Below, piece by piece: positions 6,604 to 10,107 of a stretch of DNA of 10,107 nt; the stretch's first letter is position 1, and every line of letters begins with the position of its first letter. Location of the stretch: the NCBI GenBank assembly GCA_020343555.1, contig CP070800.1:1103286-1113392 (forward strand), in the 5' to 3' direction. The DNA is from Dehalococcoidales bacterium (GTDB lineage: Bacteria; Chloroflexota; Dehalococcoidia; Dehalococcoidales; UBA2162). Position numbers and translations under genes: made by a program. The notes under the pieces are model-generated. The model saw nothing but the letters and a program-made list of their open reading frames with translations. It made no database searches and was not told the DNA's origin.

Positions 6604-6632
6604 TTGCCTGCCCCCATACTGTATGATATAGT
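6604..6632 (+). promoter_or_regulatory. Sigma-70-type promoter of argJ, start codon 9 nt downstream
   Basis: TTGCCT (6604-6609) and TATAGT (6627-6632) are separated by 17 nt, and the -10 is extended by TG at 6624-6625. Only 9 nt separate the -10 from the argJ ATG, so the mRNA would be leaderless or carry 1-3 extra bases. The spacer holds the dyad CATAC-T-GTATG (6615-6625), which a repressor could use. Confidence 0.62.
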
Positions 6633-6641
6633 TTTACTGCT

Positions 6642-7862
6642 ATGGGAACGAAGAGTATCAGCCAGATACCGGGTGGAACCGTTACCTCGCCGCAAGGCTT
6701 TCAGGCAGGTGCGGTGTATGCCGGAATAAAAAAGGACGACACCAAGCTGGACCTAGGTATTCTGCATTCAGAGGTACCGGCGGAAGTTGCAGGAGTATTT
6801 ACTACGAGTAATATACGTGCTGCCGCAGTCACGTTGTGCCAGGAAAGACTCAAGCAGAACAATAATGTGTCAGCCCTTGTAGTAAACGCAGGCTGCGCAA
6901 ATGCCTATACCGGGAATCAGGGCATGAAGGACTGTGAGGAAATGGCTGCTTTGGCAGGAGAAGCTGTAGGAGCTTTGCCGAATGAAGTACTCGTAGCCAG
7001 TACCGGCGTTACCGGACAACTGCTGCCGATGAGCCTGATAAGAGATGGTATGGGTAAGATAATGCTTTCCCCTGACGGAGGACGTACCTTGGCAAGAGCT
7101 ATCATGACCACAGATTCTGTTCCGAAAGAAGCGGCGGTCTATGTCAAGAACAACGATGGTGACTATATCATCGGGGGTATTGCCAAAGGATCCGGAATGA
7201 TTCATCCGAACATGGCGACGATGTTCTGTTTTCTGACTACGGACGCTAAAGTAGAAGGTGAATTCTTAAAAACGGCATTGAAGAAAGCCGTAGATCTTTC
7301 TTTCAATATGATATCAATTGACGGAGATACAAGTCCCAGTGACACGGTAATAGTATTGGCCAATGGAATGGCTGGAGGAAGCACGATAAGTTCGGGCAGC
7401 GTTGGTGCCCGCAGGTTCCAGAGAGGTCTTAATGAGATTTGTATAACTTTAGCCAAGGATCTTGCCAGGGACGGTGAAGGGGCGACAAAACTGATCGAGG
7501 TAACTATCAACGGTGCCAAAGGAACCGGCCAGGCCAGGACCGCAGCACGGGAAGTGATCGGTTCAACACTTATTAAAACCGCAGTCCACGGCGGTGATCC
7601 GAACTGGGGAAGAATTATTATGGCACTCGCGCAGAGCGGTATAGACGTAGAACTCCAGAAAATAGATCTGTCTATCGGTAATGTCGACATACTTGAAAGC
7701 GGACGACCATTACCCTTTAACGAGTCGAGTGTTGTAAGAGCACTCGATCAGAATGAGGTACCGATACATATAAATTTGAACCTGGGGAGAGGAACAGCTA
7801 CTGCCTGGGGATGTGACTTGTCAGAGGAATATGTAGGTATTAACAGCGAATATATGACATAG
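6642..7862 (+). CDS. argJ: Bifunctional ornithine acetyltransferase / N-acetylglutamate synthase
   Basis: ArgJ moves the acetyl group from N-acetylornithine to glutamate and, in bifunctional forms, also makes N-acetylglutamate from acetyl-CoA, closing the cyclic arginine pathway. The 406-residue precursor cleaves itself before a threonine nucleophile; here that is T193 in KGSGMIHPNMATMF. Other hallmarks are VNAGCANAYTG (81-91), ASTGVTGQ (119-126, oxyanion region), SIDGDTSPSDT (225-235), HGGDPNWGRI (316-325) and the C-terminal AWGCDLSEEYVGINSEYMT. The start at 6642 is supported by the N-terminus SISQIPGGTVTSPQGFQAGAVYAGIK, normal for the family. No ribosome site is present upstream. It is divergent from thiL by 91 bp and leads towards ilvC, argB and argD. 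Whether it is mono- or bifunctional cannot be decided by eye. Confidence 0.96.
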   Translation: MGTKSISQIPGGTVTSPQGFQAGAVYAGIKKDDTKLDLGILHSEVPAEVAGVFTTSNIRAAAVTLCQERLKQNNNVSALVVNAGCANAYTGNQGMKDCEEMAALAGEAVGALPNEVLVASTGVTGQLLPMSLIRDGMGKIMLSPDGGRTLARAIMTTDSVPKEAAVYVKNNDGDYIIGGIAKGSGMIHPNMATMFCFLTTDAKVEGEFLKTALKKAVDLSFNMISIDGDTSPSDTVIVLANGMAGGSTISSGSVGARRFQRGLNEICITLAKDLARDGEGATKLIEVTINGAKGTGQARTAAREVIGSTLIKTAVHGGDPNWGRIIMALAQSGIDVELQKIDLSIGNVDILESGRPLPFNESSVVRALDQNEVPIHINLNLGRGTATAWGCDLSEEYVGINSEYMT

Positions 7863-7882
7863 AGGGGTATTTAAGTTATTAT
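7854..7882 (+). promoter_or_regulatory. Promoter of ilvC overlapping the end of argJ
   Basis: ATGACA (7854-7859) and TATTAT (7877-7882) each match the consensus at five of six bases and lie 17 nt apart. The -35 box overlaps the last codons of argJ. Transcription would start near 7889, giving a leader of about 30 nt with the strong ribosome site GGGAGGAG at 7906-7913. ilvC therefore seems able to be expressed separately from argJ. Confidence 0.55.
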
Positions 7883-7918
7883 ATAGAATGCATTATTAAA
7901 CAAAAGGGAGGAGAAATC

Positions 7919-9019
7919 ATGGCACTTATTGATTTCGGAGGAACAAAAGAAGAAGTCGTGATGCGGGAAGAGTTCCCGATGGAGAAGGCTCGCGAGGTTC
8001 TCAAAGATGAGACTATCGCTATTATCGGGTATGGTGTACAAGGTCCGGGACAGGCATTGAACCTTAAAGACAACGGTTTTAACGTCATCGTTGGACAGTC
8101 CAAGCAGTTTCCTGAGGACTGGAAGCGCGCTGAGGCTGATGGCTGGGTAGATGGTGAAACCTTATTCGAGGTTGATGAAGCAGTAAAGCGCGGTACGGTT
8201 ATCGAACTTCTGGTTGCAGATGCCGCTCACAAGGCAGTCTGGCCTACGATCGTTGAGAATATGAATCCGGGTGACGCAATCTATTTCTCCCACGGATTCT
8301 CGATCGTATATAAAGACCAGACAGGGATTATTCCTCCTGGTAATGTAGATGTGATCATGGTGGCTCCAAAAGGTTCGGGTACTTCGCTACGCCGTAATTT
8401 CCTTTCCGGCGAAGGCATCAACTCCAGTTTTGCCATAGCCCAGGACTATACCGGCAGGGCAAGGGAGAGAACGATAGCTCTTGGTATCGGTATCGGTTCC
8501 GGTTACCTGTTCCCGACTACATTTGAAAACGAGGTATACAGCGACCTGGTTGGCGAGCGGGGTATCCTGATGGGAGCACTGGCGGGTGTGATGGAAGCTC
8601 AGTATGATATTCTCCGTGCTCATGGTCATACTCCGAGTGAAGCTTTTAATGAGACAGTTGAAGAACTTACCGAGAGTCTTATTAAACTTGTCGGCGAAAA
8701 CGGAATGGACTGGATGTACGCCAACTGTTCAGCAACCGCCCAGCGAGGAGCCCTCGACTGGAAACCGAAGTTCAAGGAAGCTGTGGTACCTGTTTTCAAA
8801 GATCTTTACAAGAGAGTTGCTTCCGGCGCTGAGACTCAGCGAGTCTTGGACAGTACAGGCGGGCCGAACTATAAAGAATTACTTGGAAAGGAGCTTGCCG
8901 AGATAAGGGATTCCGAAATGTGGCGAGCCGGACAGGCAACCCGTGACCTGCGTCCCAAGGAGGAAGCAAAAACGATAACGGATGCAACGAAAGGAGTGGC
9001 TGGAAGACAATCCAATTAA
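7919..9019 (+). CDS. ilvC: Ketol-acid reductoisomerase, fungal/Bacteroidetes-like type
   Basis: IlvC isomerises and reduces 2-acetolactate or 2-aceto-2-hydroxybutyrate in valine, leucine and isoleucine synthesis, using Mg2+ and a nicotinamide cofactor. The 366-residue protein has an N-terminal Rossmann domain (IGYGVQGPGQALNL, 36-49; SHGF, H125; MVAPKGSGTS, K151) and a single C-terminal knot domain with metal and substrate residues D209 and E213 (SDLVGERG), E245 and E249 (FNETVEEL) and S271 (CSATAQRG), so it is a class I enzyme. The opening FGGTKEEVV, GYGVQGPGQ, SHGFSIV and APKGSGTSLR resemble fungal Ilv5 and Bacteroidetes IlvC more than the common bacterial form (GYGSQGHAHA). The cofactor loop (60-67, QSKQFPED) lacks the usual Arg and Ser phosphate binders. 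A lysine-rich tail of about 20 residues follows LRPKEE. It interrupts argJ and argB and has its own promoter and strong ribosome site. Confidence 0.96.
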   Translation: MALIDFGGTKEEVVMREEFPMEKAREVLKDETIAIIGYGVQGPGQALNLKDNGFNVIVGQSKQFPEDWKRAEADGWVDGETLFEVDEAVKRGTVIELLVADAAHKAVWPTIVENMNPGDAIYFSHGFSIVYKDQTGIIPPGNVDVIMVAPKGSGTSLRRNFLSGEGINSSFAIAQDYTGRARERTIALGIGIGSGYLFPTTFENEVYSDLVGERGILMGALAGVMEAQYDILRAHGHTPSEAFNETVEELTESLIKLVGENGMDWMYANCSATAQRGALDWKPKFKEAVVPVFKDLYKRVASGAETQRVLDSTGGPNYKELLGKELAEIRDSEMWRAGQATRDLRPKEEAKTITDATKGVAGRQSN

Positions 9020-9049
9020 CCACTCAGAAATAAAAACCAGAAAGAAAGA

Positions 9050-9085
9050 TTGCATCCGACATCAGCCTGGCTGGGTCGGATGCAA
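9050..9085 (+). other. Strong hairpin between ilvC and argB
   Basis: TTGCATCCGAC (9050-9060) and GTCGGATGCAA (9075-9085) pair perfectly over 11 bp. Inside, CAGC (9063-9066) and GCTG (9070-9073) pair again around a CTG loop, so the whole is one long hairpin with a small internal loop. On the plus strand it is followed by CAGGTTATAG, not a U-tract, so it is not a standard intrinsic terminator for ilvC. On the minus strand a T-rich stretch follows, but no minus-strand gene is seen upstream to be terminated. It ends just before the argB ribosome site, so it may regulate read-through, mRNA stability or argB translation. Confidence 0.7.
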
Positions 9086-9098
9086 CAGGTTATAGAAG

Positions 9099-9881
9099 GT
9101 GAATAAAGTAATTGTCGTAAAAATAGGCGGGGCAACGCTTGGCAGTCATGATACTGCCCTTGAAGATATCGTTGAGCTGCAGAAGCAGGGAAAGTCGGTT
9201 GTGGTAGTGCACGGCGGGGGAAAGCTGATAACGGAATGGCTGGAAAAGCAGGGAGTGGCAACAAATTTTCTCCGGGGTGAACGTGTGACCGATAAACCAA
9301 CCTTAGAAGTTGCTACTGGTGTGCTGGCTGGGCTGGTCAACAAAGACATTACAGCGGCAATTAATGCTCTTGGAGGAAAAGCTGCAGGAATAAGCGGTGT
9401 CGACGGTAACCTAATCGAAGGTGAAATAAGAGAAAAAGAAAAAGGTTTTGTAGGTGCTGTAACCAGGGTAAATACCGAGGTGCTTAATGCAGTACTGGGA
9501 TCCGGATTTATACCGGTGATCTCGCCGATAGGTATGAACTCGGCAAAACAGGGAGACGAGCCTTCAACACTCAATTATAATGCTGATGTAATTGCCGGCG
9601 AGATAGCCGCAGCCCTTGAGGCGGGCATGCTTATCTTCCTTACGGATGTAGACGGCATTAGCGATGAAGAAGGCAGAATCCTGCCGAAACTGACGGCTGA
9701 TGAAGCAAAGACCTTGATAGAATCCGGTGTAGCGTCAGGCGGGATGATACCGAAGATAAATGCCTGCCTGAAAGCATTGACCGTTAACGCATCAGCCCGT
9801 ATTATTGATGGTAGAAAATCGCATGCCCTGCTGAATGAGTTTAGTGGTAATGGTGGAGGAACAAAAATAGGAGAGGAATAA
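9099..9881 (+). CDS. argB: Acetylglutamate kinase (short form)
   Basis: ArgB phosphorylates N-acetylglutamate, the second step of arginine synthesis. The 260-residue protein has the amino-acid kinase fold: [10 protein letters not shown] (K8), [10 protein letters not shown] (36-45), [52 protein letters not shown] and a closing GGGTKIG. It begins directly at the first strand and lacks the extra N-terminal helix that arginine-inhibited NAGKs carry, so it resembles the short E. coli type. The start is a GTG at 9099 with AGGT 8 nt upstream. It follows ilvC after 79 nt containing a strong hairpin, and its stop overlaps the argD start by one base. Confidence 0.95.
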   Translation: MNKVIVVKIGGATLGSHDTALEDIVELQKQGKSVVVVHGGGKLITEWLEKQGVATNFLRGERVTDKPTLEVATGVLAGLVNKDITAAINALGGKAAGISGVDGNLIEGEIREKEKGFVGAVTRVNTEVLNAVLGSGFIPVISPIGMNSAKQGDEPSTLNYNADVIAGEIAAALEAGMLIFLTDVDGISDEEGRILPKLTADEAKTLIESGVASGGMIPKINACLKALTVNASARIIDGRKSHALLNEFSGNGGGTKIGEE

Positions 9882-10107
9882 TGACTGACTGGCCTGAACT
9901 TGATAAGAAATACTTTATGCAGACGATAGTCCGGCATCCCCTGACACTGGTGCGTGGTGAAGGCTTGAGGGTGTGGGATGATGCAGGAAAAGAATACCTT
10001 GACTGCGTCGGTGGCCTGGCAGTTAACTGTCTGGGTCACTGCCATCCGGTAGTTGTGAACGCATTGACAGAGCAGGCCGGTACGCTGATGCAGGTTTCTC
10101 TCTGGTA
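9881..10107 (+). CDS. argD: Acetylornithine aminotransferase, N-terminal part (cut by window edge)
   Basis: ArgD is the PLP enzyme that converts N-acetylglutamate semialdehyde to N-acetylornithine. The first 75 residues are visible: [20 protein letters not shown], then [22 protein letters not shown] and [10 protein letters not shown], the standard start of class III aminotransferases of the acetylornithine/ornithine/GABA group. The PLP lysine lies beyond the window. The ATG shares its A with the argB stop (TAATG), and GAGAGG at the end of argB serves as ribosome site, so the two are translationally coupled. The position after argB favours argD over other class III aminotransferases. Confidence 0.9.
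   Translation, partial: MTDWPELDKKYFMQTIVRHPLTLVRGEGLRVWDDAGKEYLDCVGGLAVNCLGHCHPVVVNALTEQAGTLMQVSLW

Noticed and set aside
7202..7690. Long minus-strand reading frame of 162 codons inside argJ
   Set aside because: It is the antisense shadow of a well-conserved argJ; its Pro/Ser/Leu-rich translation matches no family I know and has no upstream signals.
9050..9100. Integron attC-like site at the hairpin before argB
   Set aside because: The required RYYYAAC and GTTRRRY ends are not in the right places, and there is no cassette structure.
9146..9574. Minus-strand reading frame of 142 codons inside argB
   Set aside because: It is antisense to argB, with Ser/Pro-rich low-complexity translation typical of shadow frames.

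Overview
The window is ordinary bacterial chromosome: housekeeping and amino-acid biosynthesis genes, closely packed on both strands, with GC content in the mid-40s percent by eye. No phage, IS element, CRISPR array, tRNA or rRNA is visible. Protein style and gene content (short iojap/RsfS, TsaB/TsaE beside ThiL, ArgJ-type arginine synthesis, AT-rich promoters) suggest a Gram-positive-like or deep-branching lineage. My best guess is a Chloroflexota/Dehalococcoidia-type genome; this is an impression from protein flavour, not a computed placement.

Layout. (1) 1-1313, minus strand: the N-terminus of the membrane protease FtsH (cut by the window edge), preceded upstream by an endonuclease IV-like TIM-barrel protein. 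(2) 1503-3477, plus strand: a MarR-family regulator followed by a MATE efflux pump, a probable regulator/pump pair. (3) 3547-3906, plus strand: ribosomal silencing factor RsfS, whose 3' end overlaps the convergent ndk gene by 7 nt. (4) 3900-6550, minus strand: thiL-tsaE-tsaB, tightly spaced, followed by ndk with its own promoter. (5) 6642 to the end, plus strand: argJ, ilvC, argB and the start of argD. These are arginine-pathway genes with the branched-chain amino-acid gene ilvC placed between argJ and argB.

How the genes work together. ArgJ, ArgB and ArgD supply the acetylated ornithine pathway: ArgJ recycles the acetyl group, ArgB phosphorylates N-acetylglutamate and ArgD transaminates the semialdehyde. 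IlvC catalyses the second step of valine/isoleucine synthesis. TsaB and TsaE are two of the proteins that make the t6A37 tRNA modification (TsaC and TsaD are not in the window). ThiL makes thiamine diphosphate.

Most notable points. The divergent thiL/argJ promoters each place the start codon only 9 nt after the -10 box and show no Shine-Dalgarno, so both mRNAs look leaderless or nearly so. IlvC is of the fungal/Bacteroidetes-like type, with a cofactor loop that lacks the usual NADPH-binding pattern, and it has its own promoter inside the arg cluster. A perfect 11-bp stem extended by an inner 4-bp stem sits between ilvC and argB without a downstream U-tract. I found no clearly new multi-gene system.
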